Below are positions 19,235 to 28,318 of a stretch of DNA of 42,619 nucleotides, in pieces. Position numbers and translations under genes: made by a program. Position 1 is the stretch's first letter. Every line of letters begins with the position of its first letter. Source of the stretch: Caryophanales bacterium (GTDB taxonomy: Bacteria > Bacillota > Bacilli > Bacillales > Bacillaceae_J); contig DULJ01000047.1 of assembly GCA_012840465.1 (NCBI GenBank), positions 1 to 42,619 on the forward strand. Direction: 5' to 3'. The notes below the pieces were generated by a model. The model ran no database searches. It was not told where the DNA came from and saw only the letters and a list, made by a program, of their open reading frames with translations.

Positions 19235-20595
19235 GCTTTTGCTTTATTTAATGCTATATTTACTTGTTCAAAGCCAGTTCCACCTAGACTATTACGTCTG
19301 GCCACAACCGTCTTCGGCTGAAGAACTTCATAAATATCTTCCTCGAATAATTCGGAAGCTTGTTTATACTCGTCAATCGTTAAACCAAGCAAATAAATGC
19401 CTTTTTGGATGCAGGTTAATACTAACTTCCCTACAATCTCATGGGCTTCACGGAAAGGCATACCTTTTGTTGCCAAATAATCAGCTAACTCCGTTGCATT
19501 AGAAAAATCCGCCTTAACGGTCATTTCCAACACTTCCGTTTTCACTTTCAAAGTATCAATCATTCCAGCAAATATTTGCAAGGAACCCTTCACAGTTTTA
19601 ACTACATCAAACATGCCTTCTTTATCCTCTTGGAAATCTTTATTATAGGCTAAAGGAGTACCTTTCATGACAGTTAATAATCCAAATAATGCACCATAAA
19701 CTCGTCCAGTTTTTCCGCGAATTAACTCTGCCATATCCGGATTTTTCTTTTGTGGCATGATGCTTGAGCCTGTCGCAAATGTATCATCAATTTCTACAAA
19801 ATTAAATTCAGAGCTTGACCATAAAATTAACTCTTCACAGAAACGGGATAAATGCATCATAAGGATCGATGAGTTGCTTAAAAACTCAAGGATATAGTCG
19901 CGGTCACTAACGGCATCCAAACTATTATTATAGACGCTGTCAAAGCCCAAAGTTTTAGCTGTGTATTCACGATCAATCGGGAAAGTAGTACCCGCTAATG
20001 CTCCCGCACCAAGTGGAGAAATATTAATTCGTTTATAGGATTCTTGCATTCTTTGGTAATCTCGTTCAAGCATCCAGAAGTAAGCTAACAAGTGATGTGC
20101 AAACGAAACAGGTTGTGCTCTTTGTAAATGGGTATAGCCAGGAATAATTGTTTCCACATGTTGTTCAGCCTGTTTTACTAATGCTGATTGCAACGACTTA
20201 ATTGCATCTAATATTTCGATGACTTGATTTCGCAAATAAAGATGAACATCTGTTGCAACCTGGTCATTGCGGCTGCGGCCAGTATGCAACTTTCCACCAA
20301 CAGGTCCTATTAAATCAATAAGCTGTTTTTCAATATTCAAATGAATATCCTCATATTGTACAGCGAATTCCAGCTCGTTCTTCTTTGCTTTTTCAAGCAA
20401 AGTCTGTAAACCTGCTTTGATTTGTTCAGTTTCCTCATTTGTTAAGATGCCACATTTCCCTAGCATGGTTACATGGGCTAGGCTTCCTTCGATGTCTTCT
20501 TCAACTAATTGTTTATCAAAGTGGATCGATGCACCAAAGTCATCGACCCACTCCTCAGCTGTTTTCTGGAAACGGCCACCCCAAAGCTTTTTCAC
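19219..20595 (-). CDS. argH: Argininosuccinate lyase
   Basis: Splits argininosuccinate into arginine and fumarate, the last step of arginine synthesis. The 458 residues belong to the fumarase/aspartase superfamily; conserved blocks are [28 protein letters not shown] and the signature [12 protein letters not shown] near 275-290, which carries the catalytic serine loop. The frame is open 19 codons further upstream, but that stretch lies inside argG. The GTG at 20595 gives the family N-terminus (M)[10 protein letters not shown], has AAGGTGA as ribosome site, and overlaps the argG stop as GTGA, so translation is coupled. Its own 3' end is built into the terminator. Confidence 0.96.
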   Translation of the reverse strand: MKKLWGGRFQKTAEEWVDDFGASIHFDKQLVEEDIEGSLAHVTMLGKCGILTNEETEQIKAGLQTLLEKAKKNELEFAVQYEDIHLNIEKQLIDLIGPVGGKLHTGRSRNDQVATDVHLYLRNQVIEILDAIKSLQSALVKQAEQHVETIIPGYTHLQRAQPVSFAHHLLAYFWMLERDYQRMQESYKRINISPLGAGALAGTTFPIDREYTAKTLGFDSVYNNSLDAVSDRDYILEFLSNSSILMMHLSRFCEELILWSSSEFNFVEIDDTFATGSSIMPQKKNPDMAELIRGKTGRVYGALFGLLTVMKGTPLAYNKDFQEDKEGMFDVVKTVKGSLQIFAGMIDTLKVKTEVLEMTVKADFSNATELADYLATKGMPFREAHEIVGKLVLTCIQKGIYLLGLTIDEYKQASELFEEDIYEVLQPKTVVARRNSLGGTGFEQVNIALNKAKAALGN

Positions 20596-21800
20596 GCGTT
20601 CACCTTCTTCTTGCCATTCACCATGCTGTTCACTTGCGTTGGAAGACCCCAAAGTTTTGTGAAACCAGCAGCAGCAGTATGATCAAATGTATCTTCTGCT
20701 GTGTAAGTAGCAAGTTTTTCATTATATAAAGAGTAGTCTGATTTACGTCCATCAACAATAGCATTGCCTTTAAACAGTTTCACACGTACTACGCCTGTAA
20801 CTGTTTTTTGTGTTTCAGTTAAGAATGCTTTTAATGCATCTGTTAATGGTGAGAACCATAAGCCATTGTAGATCACTTCTTCAAGCTTCATTTCAATAAT
20901 GGGTTTGAAATGAGCTACTTCACGAGTAAGAGTTAAATCTTCAAGCTCTTTATGTGCTTTAATCAATGTAATAGCAGCAGGAGCTTCGTAAACTTCACGA
21001 GACTTAATACCTACTAAACGGTTTTCAACATGGTCAATACGTCCAACACCGTGCTTGCCGGCAATTTTATTTAAAGCAAGAATCAGTTCGTCTAATGGAT
21101 ACTGTTTGCCATTTAGAGTTACTGGTTTACCTTGAATAAATTCGATTTCAACATATTCAGGTGTATTAGGTGTATTTTCAATTGGATTAGTTAACTCATA
21201 TGCATCTTCAGGTGGTGCTGTCCATGGATTTTCTAACACTCCACATTCATTAGCACGTCCCCACAAATTTTGGTCAATTGAATATGGGCTGTCTAAATTG
21301 ATTGGAATTGGAATACCATGTTTTTTGGCATATTCGATTTCTTCTTCACGTGACCAGCTCCACTCACGTACTGGTGCGATAACCTCTAAGTCTGGGTTTA
21401 ATGCGGAAAATGACACTTCAAAACGAACTTGGTCATTTCCTTTACCTGTACAACCATGAGCGATTGCATCAGCACCTTCTTGTTCCGCGATTTCAACAAG
21501 CTTTTTCGCAATTAACGGACGGGATAATGCTGATACTAGTGGGTACTTGTTTTCATACATTGTATTTGCATGAAGCGCCGGTAATACAAAGCTTTCAGCA
21601 AATTCATTTTTCGCATCAATGACAACTGATTTAATAGCGCCAACCTTTAATGCTTTTTCTTTGATAAAATCTAAGTCTTTTCCTTCGCCTACATCTAGAC
21701 ATACAGCAATAACATCAAAACCTTGTTCTGTTATCCATTTAATTGCAACAGATGTATCAAGTCCTCCAGAATAAGCAAGTACACATTTCTTTTTAGTCAC
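20592..21800 (-). CDS. argG: Argininosuccinate synthase
   Basis: Condenses citrulline and aspartate with ATP to argininosuccinate, supplying ArgH downstream. The 402 residues start with the PP-loop ATP pyrophosphatase motif AYSGGLDTS at 9-17, then [14 protein letters not shown] and the aspartate/citrulline site [12 protein letters not shown]. The GTG start follows GAGGAGGAG at good spacing. The upstream region is about 260 bases and holds a candidate ARG box at 42-59 bases before the start and a TATAAT at 21930-21935 on the minus strand, giving a leader of about 120 bases. ArgR/AhrC repression by arginine is expected from the pathway in bacilli. Confidence 0.97.
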   Translation of the reverse strand: MTKKKCVLAYSGGLDTSVAIKWITEQGFDVIAVCLDVGEGKDLDFIKEKALKVGAIKSVVIDAKNEFAESFVLPALHANTMYENKYPLVSALSRPLIAKKLVEIAEQEGADAIAHGCTGKGNDQVRFEVSFSALNPDLEVIAPVREWSWSREEEIEYAKKHGIPIPINLDSPYSIDQNLWGRANECGVLENPWTAPPEDAYELTNPIENTPNTPEYVEIEFIQGKPVTLNGKQYPLDELILALNKIAGKHGVGRIDHVENRLVGIKSREVYEAPAAITLIKAHKELEDLTLTREVAHFKPIIEMKLEEVIYNGLWFSPLTDALKAFLTETQKTVTGVVRVKLFKGNAIVDGRKSDYSLYNEKLATYTAEDTFDHTAAAGFTKLWGLPTQVNSMVNGKKKVNA

Positions 21801-21841
21801 TTCTGACTCCTCCTCTAATCTCTTGTATAAAGATTCCCTTT

Positions 21842-21859
21842 AATACATAAATATTCATA
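21842..21859 (-). promoter_or_regulatory. Candidate ARG box (ArgR/AhrC operator) before argG
   Basis: The 18 bases AATACATAAATATTCATA fit the consensus TNTGNATWWWWATNCANA at most positions. The right half ATTCATA is perfect and the left half has two mismatches. It lies 42-59 bases upstream of the argG start, inside the leader if the TATAAT at 21930-21935 is the -10 box. Confidence 0.45.
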
Positions 21860-22005
21860 CTAAGCAAAAATGAAAAGGGATGTTTGTCCCCTTGAAGTTA
21901 TAAAGTCAATATTTGATTTCTTTTAATAAATTATACTCTAACAAGTTTTTAATTAATTTTCAATAGGTAAAAATAAAATTATTTTTGATAATTCAAATCA
22001 CAGAA

Positions 22006-22035
22006 TTGGATATGAGTTTTTAATTCCTGTACAAT
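22006..22035 (+). promoter_or_regulatory. Probable sigma-A promoter of the 107-residue gene
   Basis: TTGGAT, an 18-base spacer and TACAAT, ending 29 bases before the GTG start of the gene at 22065. Confidence 0.45.
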
Positions 22036-22064
22036 GGAAAAAGGGATAAAGGGGGAGTGTAAAA

Positions 22065-22388
22065 GTGAACATAAAAGATTTTTTTCAAATGGATGATCGA
22101 TTAGGTATTCAATTACCACTTTTAGATAAAGACTGGCATGAATACGAGCTAGCCAAACAGGAAGGGATTGTCGCAGAATGGGAGATTATTAGAGGGCACA
22201 TCCCCGATCGGATTAAAGAACTGGAAGTATCTATTAATTCAAGACAAGCCCAATTGAATGTTGAAGAAAACTTTGAGAAATCATGCCAATTAAATTTTGA
22301 AATCTCTGAATTAGCGTCGACCATTAACGACCTATGGATTTGGTATCGTACAAATCAAAATGTAATGGAAGAAAAAATACATCATTAA
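22065..22388 (+). CDS. Small helical protein of unknown function
   Basis: A 107-residue protein I do not recognise as a named family. It is acidic, has no signal peptide or membrane segment, and from about residue 45 is predicted helical, probably coiled coil (RIKELEVSINSRQAQLN, then FEKSCQLNFEISELASTIND), ending near a tryptophan-rich LWIWYR. A GTG start follows GGGGGAG with 8 bases spacing, and a promoter-like sequence lies upstream, so it is very likely a real gene. It is divergent from argG and convergent with moaB; a family A repeat separates the latter. Nothing in the context fixes its role. Confidence 0.8.
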   Translation: MNIKDFFQMDDRLGIQLPLLDKDWHEYELAKQEGIVAEWEIIRGHIPDRIKELEVSINSRQAQLNVEENFEKSCQLNFEISELASTINDLWIWYRTNQNVMEEKIHH

Positions 22389-22410
22389 AATAGATAAGGT
22401 TGTACAACAT

Positions 22411-22484
22411 TGTTTAGCTCCAGCGCCTATCGCCTAGCAAACTTCAGTTTGTACGGCGGTGAGCAAGGCGCTTGCGCTTTTCTC
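22411..22484 (+). repeat. Dispersed repeat family A, diverged copy 5
   Basis: A 74-base copy with family ends (TTTAGCTCCAGCGCC at left, GCGCTTGCGCTTTTCT at right) and a different middle that folds as CAAACTTCAGTTTG and GCCTATCGCC-type hairpins. Its right end touches the moaB stop codon. Confidence 0.75.
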
Positions 22485-22989
22485 ACCGCCGTATTTCGCG
22501 AATCACATGAGCAAGCTCAGGAAGAATAAGTTTATTCATCGCTAGTTTGACTGCTCCCGATGAACCCGGTGTTGAAAAAATAGCTGTATTCATAGCAACT
22601 CCAGCAATGGCCCTCGATAAAATCGCCGCGGACCCGATATCCTCTGTATAGCTTAACATTCTAAATAACTCTCCAAAGCCAATAATCTCTTTTTCAATGA
22701 TTTCTTGTACAGTTTCGATTGTAACGTCCCTTTTGGCAATACCCGTTCCGCCATTTAAAAGGATGGCATCTACCAGAGTATCCTGACAGCCTTTTAAAAT
22801 CGCCTCGTTTATCGACAGTTGTTCATCTTTTACAATTTCATATCTTACGATTTTATGGCCGTTCTCCTCCAGTAAAGTTTTCATTAGCATCCCGCTTTTA
22901 TCCGTTTCTTCCGTACGCGTATCACTTACAGTTATAACCATACATCTAATTGATTTTGGGGCTTCTTTTTTATGCTCTTCAACACTCAC
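22483..22989 (-). CDS. moaB: Molybdenum cofactor biosynthesis protein MoaB
   Basis: MoaB/MogA-type protein of molybdopterin metabolism, probably adenylylating molybdopterin before molybdate insertion. The 168 residues contain VITVSDTRTEETDKSG, the loop LNGGTGIAKRDVT that binds molybdopterin, and FSTPGSSGAVKLAMNKLILPE, all typical. The longest frame starts at a GTG (22998) that lies inside the ribosome site GAGGTGA; the GTG three codons later has correct spacing and aligns with the family start (M)SVEEHK. It lies 13 bases downstream of the EcsC-family gene, so the two may be cotranscribed. No other molybdenum genes are in the window. Confidence 0.93.
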   Translation of the reverse strand: MSVEEHKKEAPKSIRCMVITVSDTRTEETDKSGMLMKTLLEENGHKIVRYEIVKDEQLSINEAILKGCQDTLVDAILLNGGTGIAKRDVTIETVQEIIEKEIIGFGELFRMLSYTEDIGSAAILSRAIAGVAMNTAIFSTPGSSGAVKLAMNKLILPELAHVIREIRR

Positions 22990-23002
22990 AACAGTCACCT
23001 CA

Positions 23003-23848
23003 CTAAAACTCCTCGTTACTTTTTTCGATTAGGTAGCGCATTTGATAATAATGATTGGCAAATTCAGTCACTTGACGAGAGAGCTTATAATTCATTCCAG
23101 CTCCAAACGCCATGCTTATTAGCGGTAGACCTTGAATGACTTTTTTTCTGAACAGAATAATAACCATTGCTTTTAAAATTTGAATGAGCGGCTGCTCCAA
23201 CCATGTCTCATTTGTTAGCTCCTCATCTTTTTCATTCAAATAATAAAATTGATCATCAAATTGCCGAACTTCATTGATTAGCTTGGACCAGCCTGCTGCT
23301 CTCATTCGTTTTGGCATTGTCGCCGCATGAAAAACTCGTAAGGAAGTCATCATTTCATATGGAATATTGACATCATAACCGTATACATTTGCAATGTTTT
23401 GGACAGCGCGTAAGTTCAGCATAATCACAGCTGGCACATCAACACCTAAAAGGGCTCCACCGGTACCTGCTAATCCTCCTTGTGTAAATGAATAAATACG
23501 GTATTTCGCCATTTGTTGATCAGCTAAATAGACAAGCTGGTCAATGTTTAGCTTTTTTAAATCAGATACTTTGTCAATATCCTCATCAAGTACTCTTGCT
23601 GTTTTAACCAGCCTCTTCTTAGCAATCATTTGCGAATCAGAACCTTGAATAAAAGCATGCAGGTGAAATAACATATTATCCAAGTTTTTGAAAAACTGTT
23701 CTTTGATCTCTGGATCAAGTTTTTCAAAGCCAAACTCGATCCATTTATCTAATGCATGTTCAATATCAGTAGGTATGTATTCAAATAAACCTTGTTCCCA
23801 GTCAACAATTTGTTTGTATACTTGCCGTTCACTATTAGTCCATTCCAT
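23003..23848 (-). CDS. EcsC family protein
   Basis: A 281-residue protein resembling the EcsC family, named after the third gene of the B. subtilis ecs transporter operon; the function is unknown. The N-terminal half is acidic and helical. A glycine-rich hydrophobic stretch near 123-148 (GGLAGTGGALLGVDVPAVIML) and a conserved AVQNIANVYGYD follow, and a second hydrophobic part lies near 225-255. The frame extends five codons upstream to a TTG inside the GGGGG ribosome site, so ATG at 23848 was chosen. It is not next to ecsA or ecsB here; it precedes moaB by 13 bases. Confidence 0.8.
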   Translation of the reverse strand: MEWTNSERQVYKQIVDWEQGLFEYIPTDIEHALDKWIEFGFEKLDPEIKEQFFKNLDNMLFHLHAFIQGSDSQMIAKKRLVKTARVLDEDIDKVSDLKKLNIDQLVYLADQQMAKYRIYSFTQGGLAGTGGALLGVDVPAVIMLNLRAVQNIANVYGYDVNIPYEMMTSLRVFHAATMPKRMRAAGWSKLINEVRQFDDQFYYLNEKDEELTNETWLEQPLIQILKAMVIILFRKKVIQGLPLISMAFGAGMNYKLSRQVTEFANHYYQMRYLIEKSNEEF

Positions 23849-23979
23849 TTTGATTGCCCCCAATCTTAACTACCCTTGTATCTACATTTTAACGGTTTCG
23901 GGATAGAAGTTTCAATGAGAATCCCGGTCTAAATTGCCAAAAGGACTGCCGCATACTTTTTGAGCAATCGATTTGGCGA

Positions 23980-25167
23980 TTAGAACACCAGTCTTTCTGT
24001 ATCTCTTGCAATCATAACTTCTTCATTGGTTGGAATAATGATAACTTTAACTGGTGATTGCGGTTGGTTAATGAAAGCTTCCTTACCATGGACCTTGTTT
24101 AATTCTTGATCCCAATAAACGCCCATGAACTCCAAGCCTTGAAGAACGCGAGCGCGGGCTACATTACTGTTTTCACCGATACCGGCAGTGAAAATGATAG
24201 CATCTACTCCACCCATCCTCGCAGCATAGGAACCGATGTATTTATGGATTCTTGAAGCAAAAACACTCAGAGCAAGTTCCGCCCGGTGATTCCCTTTTTC
24301 TGCTTCAATCTCAATATCACGCAAATCACTAGAGAAGCCGGAAATGGCAAGTAAACCACTTTGCTTATTTAGAACGTCAAGAACCTCATCGGCACTTTTT
24401 CCTGTCTTTTCCATGATATAGGGGATTAACGCTGGATCAATGTTGCCGGATCTAGTTCCCATTGTTACACCTGCTAACGGTGTAAATCCCATAGAAGTAT
24501 CAATTGATTTTCCGCCTTCAATTGCTGCTATACTAGCACCACTTCCTAAATGGCAAGACAGTAAACGCAACGTATGAAGAGGACGATTCAGTAACTCCGC
24601 TGCTCGATGGGAAACATATTTATGCGATGTACCATGAAAACCATATTTGCGAATCCTGAACTTCGTGTAATATTCGTATGGCAAACTGTATAAAAATGAT
24701 TTTTCCGGCATTGATTGATGAAAGGCCGTATCAAAAACAGCTACAGCCGGAACATTAGGCAAAACGGCTTTAAAGGCTTTTATACCGACCAGATTTGCCG
24801 GATTATGCAATGGTGCCAGTTCTGATAAATTATCAATCACTTCGATAACCTCTTCATTGATTAAAACAGAATCGCTGAATTTTTCCCCGCCATGGACAAC
24901 ACGATGACCAATACCGTCAATTTCGTCCAAAGACGATAAAATGCCAAGATTAATCAGCTTATCTAAAAGCTGTTTAACAGCAACTGCATGATTAGGAATA
25001 TCGGAAATCTCTTTTTGCTTTTCATCATCCATAGTAATCGTGAAAACAGAGTCTTTTAAGCCGATTCGCTCTATTAATCCTTTAGTTAAAACCTCCTCAC
25101 TTGGCATTTCAAAAAGTTGAAATTTTAAAGATGAACTCCCTGCGTTAATTGCCAAAATTTTTGACAT
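23980..25167 (-). CDS. ackA: Acetate kinase
   Basis: Converts acetyl phosphate and ADP to acetate and ATP, the energy-yielding step of acetate overflow. The 395 residues show the ASKHA-fold signatures [10 protein letters not shown] at 7-16 and FHGTSHKYV, plus the catalytic-region aspartate in [10 protein letters not shown] and [10 protein letters not shown]. Start ATG with AAAGGAG upstream (spacing about 12). The region immediately before the ribosome site is a family B repeat that begins at the ytxK stop codon, so the leader of ackA consists almost entirely of repeat. In B. subtilis ackA is controlled by CcpA through an upstream cre; I could not find a convincing cre here. Confidence 0.96.
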   Translation of the reverse strand: MSKILAINAGSSSLKFQLFEMPSEEVLTKGLIERIGLKDSVFTITMDDEKQKEISDIPNHAVAVKQLLDKLINLGILSSLDEIDGIGHRVVHGGEKFSDSVLINEEVIEVIDNLSELAPLHNPANLVGIKAFKAVLPNVPAVAVFDTAFHQSMPEKSFLYSLPYEYYTKFRIRKYGFHGTSHKYVSHRAAELLNRPLHTLRLLSCHLGSGASIAAIEGGKSIDTSMGFTPLAGVTMGTRSGNIDPALIPYIMEKTGKSADEVLDVLNKQSGLLAISGFSSDLRDIEIEAEKGNHRAELALSVFASRIHKYIGSYAARMGGVDAIIFTAGIGENSNVARARVLQGLEFMGVYWDQELNKVHGKEAFINQPQSPVKVIIIPTNEEVMIARDTERLVF

Positions 25168-25186
25168 TGTATATAACAGCTCCTTT

Positions 25187-25373
25187 AATCAAATACGCCT
25201 TGGTGTATTTTCGCCCGGATTTTTTAGGCCCACAGGATGTGGCGTTCTTAGTCTTTGCTCTGCTCGAAAACTACCTCTGAAAATCGCAAGGCTCGCCGGA
25301 GGCTTTAACTTTATTCAAAAGGGGTTTGCACCCCTCCATTTATGGAGAGGGGGACTTCTGCTGAATAAAGTTA
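25187..25373 (-). repeat. Dispersed repeat family B, copy 1, between ytxK and ackA
   Basis: A 187-base element shared with 28319-28512. Read on the minus strand it begins with TTAACTTTATTCAGCAGAAG, folds back through CCCTCTCCAT / ATGGAGGGG, and closes with TTGAATAAAGTTAA. Then come GCCTCCGGCG, a variable part and GGGCGAAAATACACC before AAGGCGTATTTGATT. The first TAA is the ytxK stop codon, and the last bases adjoin the ackA ribosome site AAAGGAG. It has no coding potential. Confidence 0.85.
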
Positions 25374-26360
25374 AATATTTTCTTTAAACCAACTATCAAT
25401 AGTTTTTATAATCCCACGCATTGCCTCTTTTTTCGAAAAGCTCGGCATTTCTACAAGCAAGGCTTGCTTCGGCCCACGAACATCTTCGCCCTTCTTCTGA
25501 AGTATAAAAATACTTTTGGCATGTTTATGATTCTTGAACATGGATAGTGGCAGCTGCAATAAGCCGATAATCACCGCATTCTTCTTGATAAAGTCATTCA
25601 GATTTGCGGTCTCTTCCCCTTCGAACATAAAGTTGGGGATCATCGCCACAAGGAAGCCGCCGTCTTTTAGATGTTTTAAGCTTTTTTCAATGTATAAATA
25701 GTGAGACAACGAATGTCCTCCATTTTTCGCAGATAGCTCATATTCATTTGCAACAACATCATTTAGGTAAAACCCGACCGGGACATCTGCTACGACAACG
25801 TCCACATTTTCAACAAAAATAGGCTGCAAAGCATCCTGCCTGAATAATTCTATTTCATGGCTTTGAAGATTCGCCCCAGCAAACGCCAGCTTCATTAGAA
25901 TTTCATCGACCTCAACCCCATAAGCTTTAATAGCTTTGTTCGTGTTATTTAAAATTGCCGTCACAAGATTGCCAGTGCCATATGCGGGATCAAGCAAACT
26001 GAACTGTTCTTTTTTTTGCATAAGTTTCTCAACAAGGTAGCCCATAAAGATACATACTGCATCAGGGGTCATTTCATGATTCGGCTGAATGGCTTCCTTC
26101 ATTCCCTTTAAAATTGCCAATTGAAGGGCTTTGCGAATCATTTCATTTGAAATTTGGGTTAGATCCATACCCTCATATTCTTTTTGTAACCTTCTTTTTG
26201 TAAAAGAATCTAAATCTTGCAGGATTGCCCCTTCAAATAAGTTTTCACTCGATTCCGCTAAAGCCTCTAAGTACGATATATGTAATTCATTCATTATCAT
26301 CGTGGCGGAATTATCAAATAGTTGAAATAACTTTTCCATATCTAAGATCGTGGCAGCCAT
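25371..26360 (-). CDS. ytxK: Class I SAM-dependent methyltransferase-like protein YtxK
   Basis: A 329-residue protein of the YtxK family, related to adenine-specific DNA methyltransferases of the HsdM/N6 type. The SAM-binding loop is visible (LDPAYGTGNLVTAI, near 120-135). The usual catalytic NPPY is replaced by ADVPVGFY near 192-199, so DNA methylation is doubtful; the target is unknown. An N-terminal helical region (about 1-90) precedes the Rossmann fold. The ATG start lies 7 bases after GAGGGGAGAG; a second ATG at codon 8 is possible. It precedes ackA, as in B. subtilis, and its stop codon TAA is also the first bases of a family B repeat. Confidence 0.9.
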   Translation of the reverse strand: MAATILDMEKLFQLFDNSATMIMNELHISYLEALAESSENLFEGAILQDLDSFTKRRLQKEYEGMDLTQISNEMIRKALQLAILKGMKEAIQPNHEMTPDAVCIFMGYLVEKLMQKKEQFSLLDPAYGTGNLVTAILNNTNKAIKAYGVEVDEILMKLAFAGANLQSHEIELFRQDALQPIFVENVDVVVADVPVGFYLNDVVANEYELSAKNGGHSLSHYLYIEKSLKHLKDGGFLVAMIPNFMFEGEETANLNDFIKKNAVIIGLLQLPLSMFKNHKHAKSIFILQKKGEDVRGPKQALLVEMPSFSKKEAMRGIIKTIDSWFKENI

Positions 26361-26407
26361 TTTCTCTCTCCCCTCGAAGTATTTTCCATAACGAATATTT
26401 TACCATA

Positions 26408-26512
26408 AGAAAAGCGGATGCGCCCATTTAGCGACGTATAAATTGGAGCACATCGACTTATCGCAGGGAGGTGGGTAAAGTTTACGAGTCGTTAGGCGCT
26501 GGAGCTAGACAA
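26408..26512 (-). repeat. Dispersed repeat family A, copy 6 (reversed)
   Basis: A 105-base reversed copy from AAGAAAAGCGGATGCGCCC to GGCGCTGGAGCTAGACAA. It keeps AGCGACGTATAAA and GTTTACGAGTCG arms and a shortened centre (TCGACTTATCGCAGGGAGG). It lies between the ytfJ terminator and the ytxK ribosome site. Confidence 0.85.
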
Positions 26513-26545
26513 TTAGAAAAGGGCTGTTTCAAATTGAAACAGCCC
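26513..26545 (-). terminator. Terminator of ytfI-ytfJ
   Basis: A perfect 12-bp inverted repeat GGGCTGTTTCAA / TTGAAACAGCCC with a single-base centre (effective loop larger), followed on the minus strand by TTTTC. It starts 13 bases after the ytfJ stop. Confidence 0.8.
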
Positions 26546-26558
26546 ACTAGCCCCTATA

Positions 26559-27041
26559 TTAAATTGGAGGCTCCTCATATTGTTTATTATTTTGACTATT
26601 ATTTCGCTGCCCATCCCCATTAGACTGAAACTGACCATTTTTATTAGTACTCATCATGCTTTGGATTTTTTCCACTGCTTGAGGTGCAAGATCTAACAGG
26701 CGTTCAAATAGATGTGTACTTTCATCTAAATGAATCATTTTAACACCTGACGCATTGACTACTAAAAAGGCGATTGGCGTAATCGAGACTCCGCCCCCAC
26801 TACCTCCTCCAAAAGGAAATTGACTAGAATCACCACGTTCCCCCTCACTGCCGCCTCCGCTCGCTTGCCCTTGAAACTCGCTTCCACCGGCTGCAAATCC
26901 AAAACCTACTTTTGAAACGGTTAAAATAATACTGCCATCCGGGGTTTCTACTGGGTCCCCAATGATTGTATTGACATCAATCATTTGCTTCAAACTTTCC
27001 ATAGCTGTTGTCATTAAGCCTTGAATTGGATGTTCTGACAT
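26559..27041 (-). CDS. ytfJ: Sporulation protein YtfJ (GerW family)
   Basis: A 160-residue protein of the GerW/YtfJ family; the B. subtilis member is made in the forespore and needed for normal germination. The conserved core reads MIDVNTIIGDPVETPDG, IILTVSKVGFGFAAGG and SITPIAFLVVN. A glycine-rich, low-complexity loop lies at about 65-98 and a polar asparagine/glutamine-rich tail at the C-terminus. The ATG start has AAGGAGG about 8 bases upstream. The upstream gene ytfI overlaps it by 65 bases in another frame. A strong terminator follows. Confidence 0.92.
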   Translation of the reverse strand: MSEHPIQGLMTTAMESLKQMIDVNTIIGDPVETPDGSIILTVSKVGFGFAAGGSEFQGQASGGGSEGERGDSSQFPFGGGSGGGVSITPIAFLVVNASGVKMIHLDESTHLFERLLDLAPQAVEKIQSMMSTNKNGQFQSNGDGQRNNSQNNKQYEEPPI

Positions 27042-27696
27042 GTTGTTTTCCTCCTTTAGTACTCTTCCAATATTTCACGACTCGAAATCCTCCGAGAATA
27101 GCATGCCCGATCCGAAATGAAAAAATACATATCAACTTCGTACGTACTACATTCTCGAGAAAGTGCGGTGTAATTGCTAACACCGGCTTTGATTTAAGCC
27201 TCATATAATGGGCTAGTATCCCTACAATACTGCCTTTTAACGACCATAAAACACCAGTAGCCATGCCAGTTTGGGCTGCATCCCCAAGCCCAAACGTGCT
27301 GTTCCACTCCAGTTTATGAATCGTAATATGATTAATAAACCTTTTCATAATCCCCCGAAGGTTCACAACATGTTCTAAAAATTCTTTCGCCTGTCTGATT
27401 TGATCCATCACTTCATGAGGTGTAATTCTCGACTTTTGTTCAGAAGTAGTTGTTTTATTATTACTGCTTCCCACTTTTGTCTCGCTCTCCACAACTAAGG
27501 ATGGGTTCTCTTCATCTGCTTTTACAAACGGTACGTTATATGTGTAAGAGATTAAACCAAAAAGTACCATCATTTTAATTTTTATATGGTTATTTTCTTC
27601 GTTATGTAAAATGTCAACTTTGATTCTTAGTTTCATAAATGAGATAAGTAAAATTAATGCGAGCATAGAAATAAAGATTATTAGCACCCATTTCAT
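26977..27696 (-). CDS. ytfI: DUF2953 membrane protein YtfI
   Basis: A 239-residue protein of the DUF2953/YtfI family, function unknown, expected to act with YtfJ in sporulation because of the fixed gene pair. An N-terminal membrane anchor (WVLIIFISMLALILLISFM, residues 2-20) is followed by a soluble beta-rich part (KLRIKVDILH), a polar linker and a conserved FGLGDAAQTGMATGVLWSLKG. The longest frame begins at a GTG with a poor ribosome site; ATG at 27696 was chosen. The C-terminus runs 65 bases into ytfJ (residues after about KYWKSTK). This is either true overlap or a downstream frameshift that removed an earlier stop. Confidence 0.82.
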   Translation of the reverse strand: MKWVLIIFISMLALILLISFMKLRIKVDILHNEENNHIKIKMMVLFGLISYTYNVPFVKADEENPSLVVESETKVGSSNNKTTTSEQKSRITPHEVMDQIRQAKEFLEHVVNLRGIMKRFINHITIHKLEWNSTFGLGDAAQTGMATGVLWSLKGSIVGILAHYMRLKSKPVLAITPHFLENVVRTKLICIFSFRIGHAILGGFRVVKYWKSTKGGKQHVRTSNSRLNDNSYGKFEAND

Positions 27697-27739
27697 CTCT
27701 TCCACATCCTCTCACACTCATTATCACCCCATGAAAATA

Positions 27740-27776
27740 CAAATAAACCTGCTGACACTAACGACATCAGCAGGTT
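27740..27776 (-). terminator. Probable terminator of yteJ
   Basis: A perfect 10-bp stem AACCTGCTGA / TCAGCAGGTT with an 11-base loop, followed on the minus strand by a modest T run. It lies 17 bases after the yteJ stop. Confidence 0.6.
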
Positions 27777-27792
27777 TTGAAATCAAATCAAA

Positions 27793-28302
27793 TTAGGTTA
27801 TTTGTTGTTCTAGAGCTCGAATAGGCATTTGCACACCTTTACGTTCCTGAATGACAAGTGTATCACCGAAATAGTCGTGCCAGCCTTTTTTCTTGCTTGA
27901 AAATCCAATTGTAATAAACCCTAAAAAGAAAGCTGTTTTACTAATAAATTTACCGATTAGCTCCCTAAAGATCACCGTGTCCCACGAGAGCGTTTCTTTA
28001 TTTTCATCAATTACTTTTAAACCAAAAACCATTTTACCTAATGTTTGACCTAATAATTTTGTCATGATGATAAAATAAGCATACATGACAACGGTCGCTG
28101 ATATTACCACGGTCGATAACATACTCGTTTCGGCGATAGAGATATCGAGCCATCTTAAGATTGGGTATACTAATATACGATGTAAACTACCTACTACAAT
28201 CATGTCTATCACATAGGCCCAAAAACGAATCCAAAATCCTGCATATAAAACATGGATCGTAGCGGCGCTTGAACCTAACGTTTCTTCTAATTCATGATCC
28301 AT
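27793..28302 (-). CDS. yteJ: RDD family membrane protein YteJ
   Basis: A 169-residue RDD-family integral membrane protein. The first membrane helix carries the family arginine and aspartates (FWIRFWAYVIDMIVVG, about 24-39), followed by a second helix near 57-78 and a third near 125-140, with the typical LLGQTLGKMVFGLKVID in between. The RDD function is not settled (some members are linked to ion transport). The frame opens at a GTG three codons earlier that touches the AAGGAG site; ATG at 28302 has 8 bases spacing. It follows sppA, as in B. subtilis, but a family B repeat fills the gap and reaches to its ribosome site. Confidence 0.88.
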   Translation of the reverse strand: MDHELEETLGSSAATIHVLYAGFWIRFWAYVIDMIVVGSLHRILVYPILRWLDISIAETSMLSTVVISATVVMYAYFIIMTKLLGQTLGKMVFGLKVIDENKETLSWDTVIFRELIGKFISKTAFFLGFITIGFSSKKKGWHDYFGDTLVIQERKGVQMPIRALEQQIT

Positions 28303-28318
28303 CCATTTCACTCCTTAC

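Noticed and set aside
25371-26360. ytxK as part of a restriction-modification system
   Set aside because: The catalytic NPPY motif is altered, no specificity or restriction subunit is nearby, and the gene sits in its usual place beside ackA.
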